A program made the translations under genes and the position numbers. From Hsuehochloa calcarea (Eukaryota > Streptophyta > Magnoliopsida > Poales > Poaceae): a stretch of DNA of 64,000 nucleotides. The notes beneath the pieces are model-generated. The model was not told the DNA's origin. It saw nothing but the letters and a program-made list of their open reading frames with translations, and did not search any database. Every line of letters starts with the position of its first letter. Position 1 is the stretch's first letter. The stretch covers positions 24,919,282 to 24,983,281 of the forward strand of contig CM070615.1 of assembly GCA_036346395.1 (NCBI GenBank), written 5' to 3'. Positions 11,138-24,421 of this stretch are shown in pieces.

Positions 11138-12551
11138 CTTATAAATATCAACTATTTAACCGTGTTCCTCTAAAAAAAGCTATCAAACCATATATTACAT
11201 TATTAATATTGCCCGTATAGTTGAACATCAAGCAAAAAAATCAGTCTCTTACGGCAATACTTTTCTTAGCACCAATCATTGTATTCGAAATCGGTAGAAA
11301 ACCATCGAGAGTATGAATGTCCAATTAGAATATAAGAGATTAGGAGAGATGCGCTACACGCCTTTAGATCATAAGTCGAAAATATCAAGATCAAGGGAAT
11401 TTGATCTGGTTGATTCCAAGGTCGTCAGCAAGTGGTCGTCGAGAAGACCATCCATCACAGTTTGTACCTTCCAATTAGTGGTGGGCATTGGGCCTTGCGC
11501 CTTGCGCCGTGCTTCGGGTCGCGTCGTGCCGAATCGACCCGTCTCGCCTCTGATCAGGCTCAAACACGATCCAAAACCCGTCGTGCCAAGACCGTGTCGT
11601 GCCGGTCCAAGCCCAGCCCTAAGCAACTATAGACACTCGGGAAGACAACAGCCGACGCCGCCGCCGTTCAGGAAAACAAAGACACCCGTGCCATCCACGC
11701 CCGCTCCCCCTCGCCATAGCATCCTCCTTCTCCTGGACGTCGATGAAGAACTACGCCCACCTCGGCCGCGCCGCACGCTTGCAAAGGGGGTAAGAAGGAC
11801 GACGGCGAAGAGGTGGCTGAAGGGGGGGTAGAGGGCGGCGGCGCGTGGGGAGGGAGAGGGAGGGCGGCGGCACGTAGGGAGGGAGAAGGAGGGAGGGTGC
11901 GGCCGGTGGTGCGTGGGGAGGGAGAGGAAGGGAGGGCGGCGATCGGCGGTGCGTGGGGAGGGAGAGGAAGGGAGGGCGGCGATCGGCGGCGTGTGGGGAG
12001 GGAGGCGGCTAGAGCTGGAGGGAGGGGAATCAGGCAATGTGATTAGAGATTTGGAATTTGGGAGCCAGAGCTTGGGAGAAAGGGTTGGGGGAGGCCAGGA
12101 GGGGTGTTGGGTCAGGCCAGTTGGCAGCAAGGGGTGATTAGTTGGGCCAGGACGGTGTGGAGGAGTGATTGGGCCAGACCGAGGGGGGTTGGGCTAGAAC
12201 GGAAATGTTAGGCCTATTTCGTGCCTGGTCGGCCCAAGCACGGCCCAACTGGACATGCCGCCTAACGGATCGTATTCTCAAACCCAATTTGGCCCGCCGT
12301 TCGTGCCGACCCATCCCATCATGTGCCGTGTCGTACTGTACCTAGATCGTACCGTACGGACCAAGCCTCGAACCGGTCCAATAAAGTACAGCTCTACTTC
12401 CAATCTCTATCTCTCTCTGATAGCGGCGCATTGGGCCTTTTTCTTTCCTTTAGTATATCTTACCTTTTTTGGGGAAGGATATCGTATCTTGATAACGTTT
12501 GTTTCTATATTTCCCTTAATAACATCCAAGGGTTATAGCTTATCATTGTAA
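10906..12551. repeat. Right arm of the near-identical 1.6-kb duplication
   Basis: It matches 1-1638 with an offset drifting from 10905 to 10913 through small indels. Similarity stops after tgtaa at 12551 (1638 in the left arm). It contains the same LTR, minisatellite and GC-rich transposon-like block. No convincing coding region is seen. Confidence 0.9.
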
Positions 12552-14849
12552 GACCGGGCCTATCGCCTGATCCATCATGCTAACTTTCCCAATAATACAG
12601 GAACTCCATTAACCCATCCCTCGCTCCCGATTCTATCAGCAATCGATTGATACGACCATGTGATGTGACATCCAAATGGAGGGAGATGAGGATCTACACG
12701 GCAATGATGCTTCAGGGCTTGCTGTTGCGGAACGGGCGGCGCATCGGCAACAATCGCTCAAACTATTTGACCGGAGCTTCTCCAAGGACCGTGGCTTTCG
12801 GTGGCACGGCGGCAGTCGACCGGCAGACTGCTCCGTAGTTAGGCCTTGAGGCATGATCAGATCGAACAAAAACTCGCCGATCAAGGCCCATTTCCCCTTT
12901 TGATGATCTATGTATAGTGCTCTGTTGTACGAATTGTTCTTATCTGATTTTAGCAAATAATGCTCAATTTTTTTTTAATAAAAAAAAGATCGCTTTGACT
13001 CTCACAACTCTGGAATTAACCAAGTATGTGCTCCTGGAAACAACATATGAGATTTTGTAAGGATGAATGGCATGAGCACCATCAAGCTTATCTCATGGAC
13101 ATGAGCAGGGAAACAGATTTATCTCAGAAACCAAGATGACATTTTTTTAGCATACGTTTGTTCTGCTTTATCACAGTCGAGCCAGCCTGGGTCATCCTTT
13201 GTCGCCAGGGGTGGACACAAGGGAGGCTAAGGGGACAGAAGCACCCCTACGGTCGGTTCGACCTTGGGTACCTCTTAACACCCCCTATCTATCGGGCAAC
13301 ATGGTATGAAGTTCTGCTATTTTGGGGTAGAAAAAGAACAAGAAAATGATTTGGGTCGGAATTCTCTTGTATGGGCTACATCAATACTCGTTGTTGTCCT
13401 GGACTAACTGACTAAGCCCGTCAAACCAATCTATCTCACTCCGACTCTGCTCTCTCTTCCCATCAGGCATTGAGTCCCACTCCAAATCTTAACCAATTCT
13501 CCAATCCACATCACAGCGAACCCTAACGACTAGTACCGTGGTCGGCGTACGGGCGTGAGCTTGGGGGTGCTGGGCGGCTCACACAGGCATAAGGCAGCGG
13601 CAACCAGGTAGGGCTATGGGGCACAAGCCTATGTGCAGCTGCAGGTAAACAGGCAAGCAGCAGACAGCAGCTTTCCATTAGTACTCCTAAATTTTAGTCC
13701 TAAGTTCACTCTTTGTCGCCAATCGGTTGCTCCAGCCGAGCTCGCTAAATAGGTTCGTGGTGTGCATCAAGCATCATCTCTCGGCTCCTTACTACAGAGA
13801 CATCTCCTTGCTATCTACAGGTACGACCAAACCCTAATAACATGTTAAATCAGATAAGAAAAAGGCGGCGAACTTGGAGACGAGAAGCCTAACGTAGTAT
13901 TTGTTGATTGCCGATTGAATCGGGAAACTGATGCGGGGCAGTTAATGGAATTCCGAGGTTAATGGGGGAGCTAATGGGATGGATGCTTCAAGATTTGTGT
14001 TGTCAGTTGTCATGATTTGAAGAAGGTCCAAACTTGATGAAGTAATAGACATGATCAGAGTTTTTTTTTTTTTGCCAAAAATCGGCTATATCGGTTCCAC
14101 CGGCCACCACCGTTAGAACTACAAACCGGTCCCAAAATTTTTGATTTGAATGAGTTTTATCAAAAAAAAATTGAATTTGCTTGGATTTTGTTCAAATTTG
14201 ATTTTTTTTTTTTTAAAATCCAAAAAGTTCAAAAAAATATTAAAAATTTTGGACGGTTCTCAGCCTTATCGGCCACCCGGTAAAAAAAAATTCCAGTAAA
14301 AGAAACCCTGAATATGATATTATATATAAAAAATTCCCACCATACAGAGAGATGAACGCGCGCCAGCAAAAGAAGATAACAACCAACTACAAAAGCCTCC
14401 AGGAAGCCCTATCCGACGGAGCTGCGCGCCACTCTTTGTACTCTCTTAACCAAACTCATCAACATTGTTTCCATGCATGTCATACCAGCTTCGATACCGA
14501 TTAATACCGGTGGAATTGATAATATCGTCTATTGTACTAATTGAACTACAATTTATATTTGATCCTACTATGTATTTAAAATAATATTACAAGTGAAATT
14601 TGGTGTGCAAATAATTCAACATATATGCATTTATAAATATATATTATTATATCAAACTATAGAACGGTACGTCAGTATGAACCGAATGTCTCATTTCGAG
14701 AGTCCAATCGGTATGGTTTCCTGAACAGTATTTGGAAGCTTGAACAGAAAGTACAGCAACAGGTATGGGTCCTGCTATGGTAGTGGTGGGCAACAAGAAA
14801 GAAAGTTAATGCAACTGAATATAGGAGTACCGAGGAGATTTGTAGTTAA
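12552..14849. other. Unassigned intergenic DNA
   Basis: It has only short frames without familiar motifs (for example 12636-12956 minus). Around 14060-14300 there is an A/T-run stretch with accggccacc and cggccacccgg words facing each other, suggestive of an old inverted-repeat element. The part from 14490 to 14720 resembles a MITE-like AT-rich block. None could be classified. Confidence 0.3.
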
Positions 14850-15057
14850 GTGTCTTTTTTCTGTACTGAATTTGACAAGCTACATACCAATGTAGCAGTC
14901 TGGACAACCCGAAGCCAAGCAAGATGGAAGGCACCCTCAGGCCTCTTTTACAAATTGAACTGTATTAGTTCTTTTCATAGCAACTCTGGTAACGGAGGAT
15001 GGAGTTTTGTAATTAGAAATAAGCAGGGCGAGGTCTTGCCCACAAGAGCATGTTTTA
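14850..15057 (+). pseudogene. LINE reverse transcriptase C-terminal RNase H fragment
   Basis: The plus-strand frame contains W-x-P-x-G-x-x-K-L-N, then GNGGWSFVIRNKQGEVL. This is the start of the plant RNase H-like domain that closes many LINE polyproteins. The expected catalytic Asp after K-L-N is replaced (NCIS instead of N-x-D-x-S). The frame is cut at 15057 by the TG start of a long Gypsy LTR; the downstream half is not recognised after that LTR. It is a dead fragment. Confidence 0.6.
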
Positions 15058-15204
15058 TGTCGGGTCCGGATTTACACATTCAAAAATTCTCTGTGTATTC
15101 TGAACTAATCATAGATCAGTAGCTAGCAAACACAGTGAAACACCGATAAAATACCATCCATTTAACAATTTAACTAAAAAGATCTCCAAATAACAAATAG
15201 ATAG

Positions 15205-15963
15205 TGACGAGGATCTAATAATCCTCAATTAATTATTTATCTATAATTCTAATTATAGATAGTAATATCTTTATACTACTAGTAAATATAGCACTTACTG
15301 TCCATAAGGGAGAAGCTTAATCGAGTGGTCGTAAGTCTTACTACAACCACCCCTGATCGTAAGCCTTTCTACGATCAGTCTCTAATCGTAAGCTTTCCTA
15401 CAACTCATCTCTAATTGTAAGCCTTCTCTACAATCACCTTGTGGTTGTAGATTTATCCACGACCACCCTATAGTCGATAGAGTCTGCAGATATGTGGGCC
15501 CAATCGATTATAGAGTCTTATGCAGTGTGTTTAAATACACAGGGTAGTTAATATACACTGTTATTCTCTAGAATAACCACACGTTTTAGACTTCTGTCTC
15601 TAACAATAACTACCTGGCGACATAGGGGGTTATCTCTCTGACAATAACCTCCATCAATCGGTTCATCATTTAGAACATTGAGATGCCACTTAGATTAGAG
15701 AAACTGCCACCCCTTCATGCACTATATAAGGCATGAAGTCGGTAGACAGAAGGGCAACACAATCTGAAGAAGAAGACATTAGGTTGTAGTCTTCATCTTG
15801 ATTGTAATCAGCACATTCAATACATCCACACAATAGTATGGTTGTTATTCTCTTCGGAGAAGGTCTGAACCTGTATAAAATCCTTGTGTCATTCTCTGCG
15901 TAGTTTTAATTCTAGGAGACCCCCTAAATATTCATTCGTAAGATCGATAGTAAAACATCGACA
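15205..15963 (+). repeat. 5' LTR of the Tat-lineage element
   Basis: 759 bp, beginning TGACGAGGATCTAATAATCC and ending AAAACATCGACA. It contains several near-repeats of a cgtaagtctttctacgacc type and a TATA-like tatataaggcatgaag near 15723. It matches 31886-32671 closely, with scattered substitutions and a short insertion in the right copy. Confidence 0.88.
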
Positions 15964-15984
15964 ACTGACGCCAACCATAGGAGT
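15964..15984 (+). other. Degenerate primer-binding site
   Basis: The bases tgacgccaaccataggag, starting two bases after the LTR, resemble a tRNA-complementary site of TGGCGCCCACC type. The differences are mostly G-to-A changes, as expected from methylated-cytosine decay. The reading is an inference from similarity to common grass Gypsy sites. Confidence 0.45.
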
Positions 15985-15989
15985 TTCTG

Positions 15990-16640
15990 GTGATTCCTTT
16001 TCGACTACTTCTCTTTATTTTCTCAACTCAGATGCTTCCATGGCAGGAGAGTGGAACGAGAAGAATTGGTTCAACTTGGCCGACTGCGCAGAACTCGACA
16101 TGGATGCCTGCTACCAATATGAGCAGAGTATTGTTTCGTCCGATGGTAATGCCGCCTCCAGAGATCTTTCACCAAATCCAGAGACTATACCGCAGATAGA
16201 GTTGAGGTGGAATCCTCCCCCACAACATTGTGTCTAAATGAGAGACCATATTCCCTAGAGAGCAAGGGTCCATCCGACCACAATCAGGACTGTACTAAGG
16301 TAGGCTCATAACATGGCAAGGGTTCCCCCTCCAAATATCCAAGCGCGTCTGAGGCCGTCCAGCCTGGCACGACAAGTTCTGAAAGCCATCGTTCCGAGAC
16401 TCCATCAGCATCTGGTGGTCATCACTCTTCAGTTAACCTCGCGAAGGATATGGTCGAGCACGTTTTTCCTGCGGATTCACCCATACCCTTGTAGGGCTCA
16501 CCTCCGGATGGAGACAGTTATAACCCAGAATTCCCCTTCTTGGAGAGGCTTGCTCCAAGTCGCGAGGCGTTGTCGTTCGACTACTCCTCAAGCCAGGAGG
16601 CCTCAAGCGCAAGTGAAGATCATCTACAGGAGGCACTCAA
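15990..16640 (+). pseudogene. Tat-lineage gag remnant
   Basis: Open frames at 15884-16237 and 16313-16693 cover the region after the 5' LTR where gag starts, but frameshifts and stops break it into pieces and no capsid motif survives. The sequence jumps from this gag-like region straight into integrase near 16630. At least protease, reverse transcriptase and RNase H, normally over 2 kb, have been deleted. Confidence 0.5.
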
Positions 16641-17720
16641 GGGATTCTCATGCGATGCATATCGCAGAAGGAAGGATTGAATCTCCTTCATGACATACAT
16701 GGAGGTATTTGTGCAACTCATGATTCTTACAAAATGCTGATCGGAAAAGCTTTTCGACAAGGTTTTTACTGGCCAACAGCACTCCATGATGCTAAAGAGT
16801 TGGCTAAAAAGTATGTGCAATGTCAATTTCATAGCAGACAAATACACCAACCGGCTCAGGCATTGCAAACCATACCTCTCTCTTGTCCTTTTGCAACGTA
16901 GGGTCTCGATATTAGGACCGTTCCCAAAAGCACCAAGAGGCTTCGAGTTCCTTTTATAGCTATTGATACATTCACAAAATGGATTAACACCGAACCTGTA
17001 ACTGGGATAACAACGGAAGCAACCAAAAGGTTCATGATGAGCAGCTTGATTACTCGATTTGGTGTTTCAAGTCGAATAATTACATATAATGGTAAACAAT
17101 TTTTGAGTGCCAAATTTTAAGAATTTTACGAAGAGTTGGGTACCAAATTGTGTTATGCCTCTATCACCCACCCACAAAGCAATCGAGCGGTCGAAAGAGC
17201 GAATGGCCAAATTATGCAGGGAATTAAAAGTCGAGTTTTCAACCAGCTTATAAAGCGCTCGAGGGTTTGTGTACAAGAATTACCCTCAGTATTATAGGCG
17301 GTTCGTACGACTGCTAGCCAGGCTACAAGTGAAACACCACTTTTCCCAGTTTTTGGAGTGAAAGCCATGCTTCCACCGAACTAAAGATTCAGACGACAAG
17401 GGTCAAAATTTTCAATGAACTCTAACCAGGAACAACTTCGAGCAGATGACATCAACCTACTTGAAGAGAAGAGGAATCAAGCATTAATATGTTCAATAGT
17501 CTACCAACAAGCCCTGCGCAAATACTACGATCATAAGGTCCAACCTCGGAGCCTTGCTGTAGGTGACTTGGTGTTGAAACAAATTCAATCCCAGTCTAAT
17601 CGAATAAACTTTCCTCCAAGTGGGAAGGTCCTTACACCGTGGTCGAAGTTATGCGACCAGATTCGGTACGACTAGCAATGGAAGATGGCCGAGTCCTTTC
17701 TAATTCCTAGAACATCGACC
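16641..17720 (+). pseudogene. Gypsy integrase remnant
   Basis: The first frame (16650-16901) shows the HHCC zinc region: LLHDIHGG, a second His, KAFRQGFYWPTA and C-Q. In the core, IGPFPKAPRGFEF-like and AIDTFTKW sequence follows at about 16915-16985. The second catalytic Asp is lost (TYNGKQF where D-N-G is usual, near 17085) and a stop falls in AKF-stop-EFYEELG near 17118. THPQSNRAVERANGQI follows with the third acidic residue. The C-terminal part (17415-17675) shows QLRADD, YQQALRKYYD and LAVGDLVL, then a frameshift. It cannot encode an active enzyme. Confidence 0.85.
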
Positions 17721-18440
17721 AATTACACAAATTTTATGTGTAACTTCTTACTTTCTCAATAAATTTTCAGTTTATTTCAACCTTTATTGTTTTGCATTGA
17801 GCAGCTCTTTGATGGTTTTTTGATCATTTTTTTTAAAAAAAACACTTGGTTTTCTTTACACTAGTCAAAGAAAGGTAACATCACCTAGTCAAAATCTTTC
17901 CTCTATACACGTGGTCTTGCTCACTAGAAGAAACTTCTTAGTGTCGACTCATTTCTAGCTTTTGTTGCCAATACAAAGAAACTGAGTTCAACAAACTCTT
18001 GTCGAAATAATTTCAACCAAGCTCTTTTTGAATTTGGTCTATTTTTCATTCACTTCGAAGAATTCCCAAAGTGGAGTATGCTATCATAATTTGTTCAACT
18101 ACTTTTGGTAAACTCAATTAGTTTAAACTGGTCGGAGAAATGCACAAACCTAGTCGAAGTCTTTCCTCTCTGCATGTGGTCCTGCCCACTAGAAGGAACT
18201 TTCTAGCGTCGTATTGTTTCTAACTCCTGCAATCGGGATACAACTATTGAGTTCACTAAGAAAGGTCAAACGAATTTTTTAAGGCACTCTAATCACTATT
18301 TACTTAATTTATATAAATAAACTAAGCAAATAGTCGGGGCTAGGATAAAATTATTAATATGACTTCAATTCTCAGTCTTTAGTTCAATTTCTTTTTTTAT
18401 TTCATCGTCATATGAGTTACTAACTACTCGGCAAGATAAT
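17721..18440. other. Spacer between integrase and antisense ORF, with a long direct repeat
   Basis: No coding region is seen. About 85 bases (17890-17965: cctagtcaaaatctttcctc, then a gtggtc and cactagaagaaac block) recur at about 18150-18225 with modest divergence, giving a period near 260 bp. Such tandem arrays are common in the untranslated part of Tat-lineage elements. Confidence 0.6.
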
Positions 18441-19494
18441 TTGCAGGAAAAAGAAGATTTATATTCACAAATAAAAGCTTATCTTTACAAGTTTTCTATT
18501 ACAAACTACTCTGACGAAGGAGATCCAATCTGCATCACCTTCGCGACCTTCTTGCTGATCGATTGTACTTCCTCAATCAGCTGCATGGCCTCTGCCTCAG
18601 GGCAGTCGAAGTCAGCTTCGATTGGTTGAAGATTAAGATTAGAGCCATGTGCCTTAAGCTTTTCTAAAGCATAACTTACTGCACTTTCGACCGCTTTTCT
18701 TATCGAGTCAACTTGGTTGGTCTTCAGAGTGGCCACCAACTCTTCTAAGGTTCCTATTTGTTGTCCAATGGCACTCATATAGGCGAGCATGGTGTCTTCA
18801 AGAGGAGTTACCTCCTTAGCACCAAACCCTCCAAGTATATTGTTTCAGAGGGAAATGTTGTCTTGAAGGTTGATCTTCATCGACTTCATTTCCACCTACT
18901 ACAAGTCAAAGTTCCTTGAAGTTGCTTTATTTCGACTGCTTGCTCTGTAGACATAGTACAACTAGTCATAACAATACCTCTTAAAAGCTAGTTAACAAAA
19001 TTAGTCATAGGTAAAGAATTTCTTACCTACTAGTCGAGAGTCAAGCTTCTTGACCTCAAGGCCGTGGGAAACAGCATCCTTTGTGTGCTACTCTTCCAAC
19101 ACCTTTATTCTTCCATCTTTTTCTTTATTAATACAGGTAAGCTCATTGATGACCAAGTACTTTGAATCGATCTCAGTTTTGAACTTACCCACATCGATCT
19201 CTTTTTCTGAAAACAAAATGAGTTAGAGAAAGGAAAGAAACTCACATATATAAACAATTTTAAGTTCAGAACTTACTGTTTATTATATTGCAACTCAGAA
19301 GATGCAGATTTTGCCTCCATAAGTTTTTTCATCGGTCGAGTCTTTCTTCCTTTAGCTTCTGTGTCTCGGCTTTTTCCTAGTCGAGTGCATCAGCCAAGGA
19401 CTTTTTGTCACTCTTAAACCTGCAAAGGTTAGAGTAGACATTAGAACTGGACAAGTAGTTGAAAGACATAAGACTACATGTGACAGTGACTCAT
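18441..19494 (-). pseudogene. Antisense ORF of the Tat element, C-terminal part
   Basis: The minus-strand frame at 18506-18790 encodes a helical, Glu/Lys-rich stretch (IGTLEELVATLKTNQVDS, ALEKLKAHGS, EAEAMQLIEEVQSI). Many plant 'putative gypsy type transposon' proteins end this way. Further upstream pieces up to 19494 are broken by stops. The ORF opposes gag-pol. Its continuation, toward the N-terminus, lies at 28.1-29.1 kb, beyond the LTR that starts at 19495. Function in the family is unknown. Confidence 0.5.
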
Positions 19495-20201
19495 TGTGAG
19501 ACCCCAAATTTGTAACTTGGTACCCACTGTGTATATTTATGCTATTCTCTGGATCAGTAGAATAGCACACACAGTTACAATATTGGTTCAAACGCATATC
19601 ATGAAAATGTAAAGTTATTTCATAATATTAAATAAAGCGTAAATATACCTTACGGCTTTTGACTTGCACAATGGCCGATCAGGCCAAATACCTTTCAGAG
19701 ATCAGCAGCAGAAGTAGAATCAAAGTGTAACATGTGGAACCCGCACGATATACCCACCGACAATCGACTGTAGGCTCGCGACCTAGTTCTTGTCCTTCTT
19801 AATCTTCAGTCTTGATCCACACTCATAGTTATTCATGTAGCCTTGTTTTATTCTTACTGGCTAAAAGAATGTAAATAGCGAGCATGAGTATACAACTGTA
19901 CTCACGAGCCAACACATAATGTAATTATTATATATGCAAGGCTAATCAAAGGGGAGGCTCATGGTTCTTTTATTTTGCACAAAGTCATTTATTGAAATAG
20001 ATTAAGTAGTACCAAAACCTAAGACTTAGCATTTTACTGACACAAGTTTTATAAACTGAGTTTTTGTTGTAAAGTACTAGTAGAGATTCCGTCTATTATA
20101 TCATTGAGTGAGTTCTCAGGCTATCTCGTATTTACCACTGGTCCCCGGCCAGACTTTCTTAACTCTCAGGGCTCCAACGCAACATTTGCAACTGCTGGGC
20201 T

Positions 20202-20310
20202 CCAACCCACCCTTGTCATTCCACACACACAAATGATTTTATAAAAATAAAACTAACCAACCCACCCTTGTCATTCCACACACACAAATGATTTTATAAA
20301 AATAAAAACT
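20202..20310. repeat. Tandem duplication, 55-bp unit, two copies
   Basis: The unit begins ccaacccacccttgtcattc and continues with acacacaaatgattttat. The copies start at 20202 and 20257 and are nearly identical, so the duplication is recent compared with the surrounding decayed LTR. Confidence 0.9.
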
Positions 20311-20929
20311 AACTCAAGCAAGTTTTCAACACCGCTCTTGACCGTGAGCACGGCTATCCAAATAGTTTTCTTACTCTATTGAGTTTGTATACTTTACCCA
20401 CAAGAGATATTTCAACTTATGATGTCCCCAACACACTTCTGTAGATGTGCGGCTAAATTGATTATCACAAGGCCTTTACAATGTCCCACCTCATCGCAAT
20501 TTCACACCACTAAGTATCACCTCCTTGGGCCGCGCCCCCAGGAGGTCTCCCTTTTGAGTCGTGTGAATCGATGACTCCCTTACCCTTTGCACACTTCAGA
20601 CACCCACCAGTGGTGAAATTGTGAGGCGGTGGACAAATTAGTTAGCCAAGTCTTAGGTGTTACAGACTTGTTGTTGTACTGTTTTTACATGAGAAGTCAT
20701 TACGATATTCGGTCCTTAATTGTCTCGGGTGGTACATCCACGTACCAACTCTCTCTCGTGTACCCGGCACCACCACTCTTTCCAGCCACCCGAGTCGAAA
20801 TCTATTTTTCAGGCTTTCATTTATTTTTAAACATAACCTTTAGTCCAACATACCAGCCAGGATCCAGCCTCGACTACCCAAATCCAATTTTTATGTTTTG
20901 AATGATTGTTGTCGGGCAATTTAATGCCT

Positions 20930-23900
20930 GCACGACAATGTATCTAAGCAAGGGTAAGTATGACACTTAGATACAGACTTATTAACTAGTATATAAACCA
21001 TTAATTCTACGGTGACAAATGATAGTATCCAAGTTCAAAGATTGAAAGTTTATACACAATTATTACTAAAGCATTAAGTGTGAGCTAGACCAATATAGTT
21101 GTATAAATCATAGCAATGTAATTTCATAATTTAAAACAATATAATTGCAAAAAGTGAGTGCAATATAATCAAAGTGTTGACTCACCTTGCTCAATGTTCT
21201 AATAAGGCTCAATATTCTGATATTTGACTTTCTCGATATTCTGATAATAACCTCGTTCAACGTGCTGATAATCATCATGTTGAGTATTTTGACAATCTTG
21301 ATCCAGGCTTCGTTAGTGTTGGTATTGTTGTTCCATTATATCTTCAAATTCTAACTACGCATAATACAATTAAATCCAAGAGCGACTGAAAGCAACCAAA
21401 TGAAATCCAATAAGTACAAATACATAAAAACAAAAGGAAATACTTCAAATTAAAGTAAACACATCTAACGGAACCTTGAAAGACATATTACTTCAGATAA
21501 GACCAAATCATACTCATTTGGAGTTGATGAAGGAAATACTTCAGACGAAGTATATCCAAGGAGTTGATGAAAGAAATAATATAGATGAAAGTAGATAAAT
21601 CCAAATCCTACCATTTTGGTATAGTGGTAGGGTTTTGGGTTGACAATCAGATTTGGGTTTAAGTACCACTTGATCCGGAGTGAGGGCGAGAGGGATCGGG
21701 CTCTCGGAAAATCCATTGGTGTAAGAGGTTAAAATCCCAACGGGTCAGAGAGAATATTCATCTGAATATTCTACACTAGTTACCTAGATGGGAGAGATTA
21801 CCTGGTTAGATAATACTCTCATATCTGCTTTCGGGTCACGAATCGTCCGATCACTGGGAACGAGTAGCGGTGGATGATAACTAGAGCCTAAGTGATGTTG
21901 TTTGGTGGATGAACTTGTACCATCCACCAAGAAACATACCACCACTGCTCATGCGGCGCCTAGCTGCTCTAATGATTATTTTAGTTATTACTTCCTATTT
22001 ACCGAGGAAGTTCCATGATCACCGGTTGAGACCTATGCGTAAGTGCAGAGTTTGCATAGGGTAGACATAAGTCTCACCGATACATGGGACTTAGTTCATT
22101 TAATAGTTCTTCTTATCGATTTATGTTTATCAAGGAAATTCCATGAGCCTTAGCTGGAACTTCCAGGCATTGGCTAGACATTAGCCTAACACTAGATCAG
22201 GGGATCTACGGGTTTGGATTTGTTGCCACGACGATCTTTAGCTAGTTTCATTACTTGTGTGGTTCAAACTTACTAGTATGAAGTTGTGACATGGCTACTG
22301 CTAGTCATCGTGACTACCTGATTAGGCCTAACTTAACTACTAGTGATTTGTTTAACTAAACACTTAGTTACAAGCTATTGTACGGGTGTTTGTGATATGC
22401 CACAATCCTAGTTAGGTTTTAGCGAATCTACTGACCATTGGATTGTGCATGCATGTATATGTCTAAACATAACTATAATTCTAGGTTCTAGCTACCTGAG
22501 CTGATTACTGATCATTCGACATCGCATTTTATACAATGATACATTGATTTACGCTATAATCACTTAAGCATTGGTCTAGTGTTCAAATGACACTTGGGAC
22601 GATTTTATATTATATGATCTGTTATTAAATCTGGCTACCATCTATTTATCTTAGCTAACCCCATTATATCATCCACTAGTTACCATTTGGATTACTTGTT
22701 TTAACTAATTTAGTTTAGTCACTGACATCATTATATCTAGTTCTATGGTCCACTGATTATTGGGACAGTCATATCCTAATCACAACTTCTAACTAGTTTG
22801 GTTCTTTTGATCAATTGCCAATGACCCTTTTAATTTATACTCTATCAATCATATCTTGCTAATTGTTTTATCAAAATGCCCTTCCAGACTATTTTTAATC
22901 AACCTTTAATTACTTATCGCAGTCATTTAATTAGCTCAATTAAGCAAATGAAATGCTACTAGCTGATCATCGAAGTTTTAAATATAACTTATACATTATA
23001 GTATTTAATCTAGCTAGTTGATCAATTAAGCTCTAACTATTCTTAATTAGCCCCTAACCAGCAAAATTGCATCTTGCTCACTGATCATTTTCATCTAACC
23101 CCTAAGTACATAATTAAATTAATCTATCACATTGCTCTTTGGTTAAATGAGTCATCTAACACTAAATCACCAGTTCACCATATTAGTCCTTTGATCGGCT
23201 AGGGCCCACTGTCATAGAGCTATTTCATTTGGAAGAGGTCCACTGTCATACACTATACACAGAACCAACAGAGGGAGAGCAGACTCAGAAATCAGAATAG
23301 GGGAGGGCAGAGCCAGGACCGGAGGCACCTCGGGTACGGCTTGACGCCGGCGAGGGGGGTCACCGGCAGCGGTCGGTGGTGGCAGAAATCGGACCGGCTG
23401 GGGAAGGTGGTCCAAGGGGTGGTGGCGGCGCAGCCCAAGGAGACTAGTGGTGGCCAGGCGGCGAAGATAAGCGGCCGGCCGGGGCGGCGACGCCGAAGTG
23501 AGAGGGGAAGGAGGATAAGGGGGCACGGACATGGGGGGTCAGGGGAACTTGCCTGGCCAGACCGTGGAGGCGGGGCGGTGCCGAGATGCACTGGCGGTGT
23601 GAACCCAAGGCGGCGTAGGCAGCTCACCGTGGAGCGCCGCTGGGGAGAGGGAAAGCCGAAGTGGGTCATGGGGGATGGTAGAGGGAGGCCCGAGGGTGCT
23701 TCACCTACGAGGAATTGATTGGAGGCACACCGCGCGAGGAGGGGCGACACAAGCGGCGGCTTCGGCCCGGGATGGGGGAGGAGATGTCGTCGGTGAGCAC
23801 CTACGAACGATTAGAAAAACTGGTTGAGGGGAAGGATTGCCCACGTTCCAGAACATAGGGTGACGCACTCGGCCGTGGACGGAGCTCACCGGAGCCACCG

Positions 23901-23987
23901 GAACAGCGGGGTGGTGCTTGGCGGCCGGCGCGAGAGATGACGGAGGCGCGACCGATTCCAAGCGACTCCGAGCGGGGAAGGGAGGAA
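20930..23987. other. LTR-derived and unassigned DNA
   Basis: AT-rich sequence from 20930 to 23180 with degenerate repeats of a caatattctgataat type near 21190-21300, and a small inverted repeat (atcctaccattttggtatag against gtggtagggttt) near 21607. From 23200 to 23987 it becomes GC-rich and purine-strand-biased, like the GC-rich segments of the other long LTRs here. The open frames in that segment are low-complexity. Confidence 0.4.
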
Positions 23988-24421
23988 TGTTGGAATTTTC
24001 GTTAGTCTTTGCTTTATTTTCTTCGATGTGATGTAGCAGTCTTGGTCTTCCCGCAATGGCAATGCCTTGCCTCGGAGCAGCCCCCTGCCTCCAGGTTCTT
24101 CACGTGCTGCACAGCAGCAGCTCCTCTCGTGAGACCCGCTCCAAACTGCTGCGCCCCTGAAGAGAAAAATGCAAGACGACGAAACAACGAAATCCAAAGA
24201 ACACGCAACTCGTTTTGATCGATTTCCTTTTTGTCTTTTTTAATTTCTTTGACTCTCGATATCTCATGGTACATGGCTGCATGGCCTTTTAAAGGCTGAC
24301 TTCATGTGATTGAACTCGAACTCGGACTACATATCCGAACCAAACAACTACCAATCCTACCAAACTATGAAACGTAAAACAGGAAAACAAAGCAACAAGA
24401 AAAACAAGATTAATTCTAACA
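23988..24421 (-). repeat. LTR A (3' LTR) of the three-LTR Copia element
   Basis: 434 bp, bounded TGTTGG...CTAACA. It is preceded by ccgagcggggaagggaggaa at 23968-23987, which recurs before LTR C. It differs from B and C mainly in a short stretch near 24080-24125. Confidence 0.92.
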
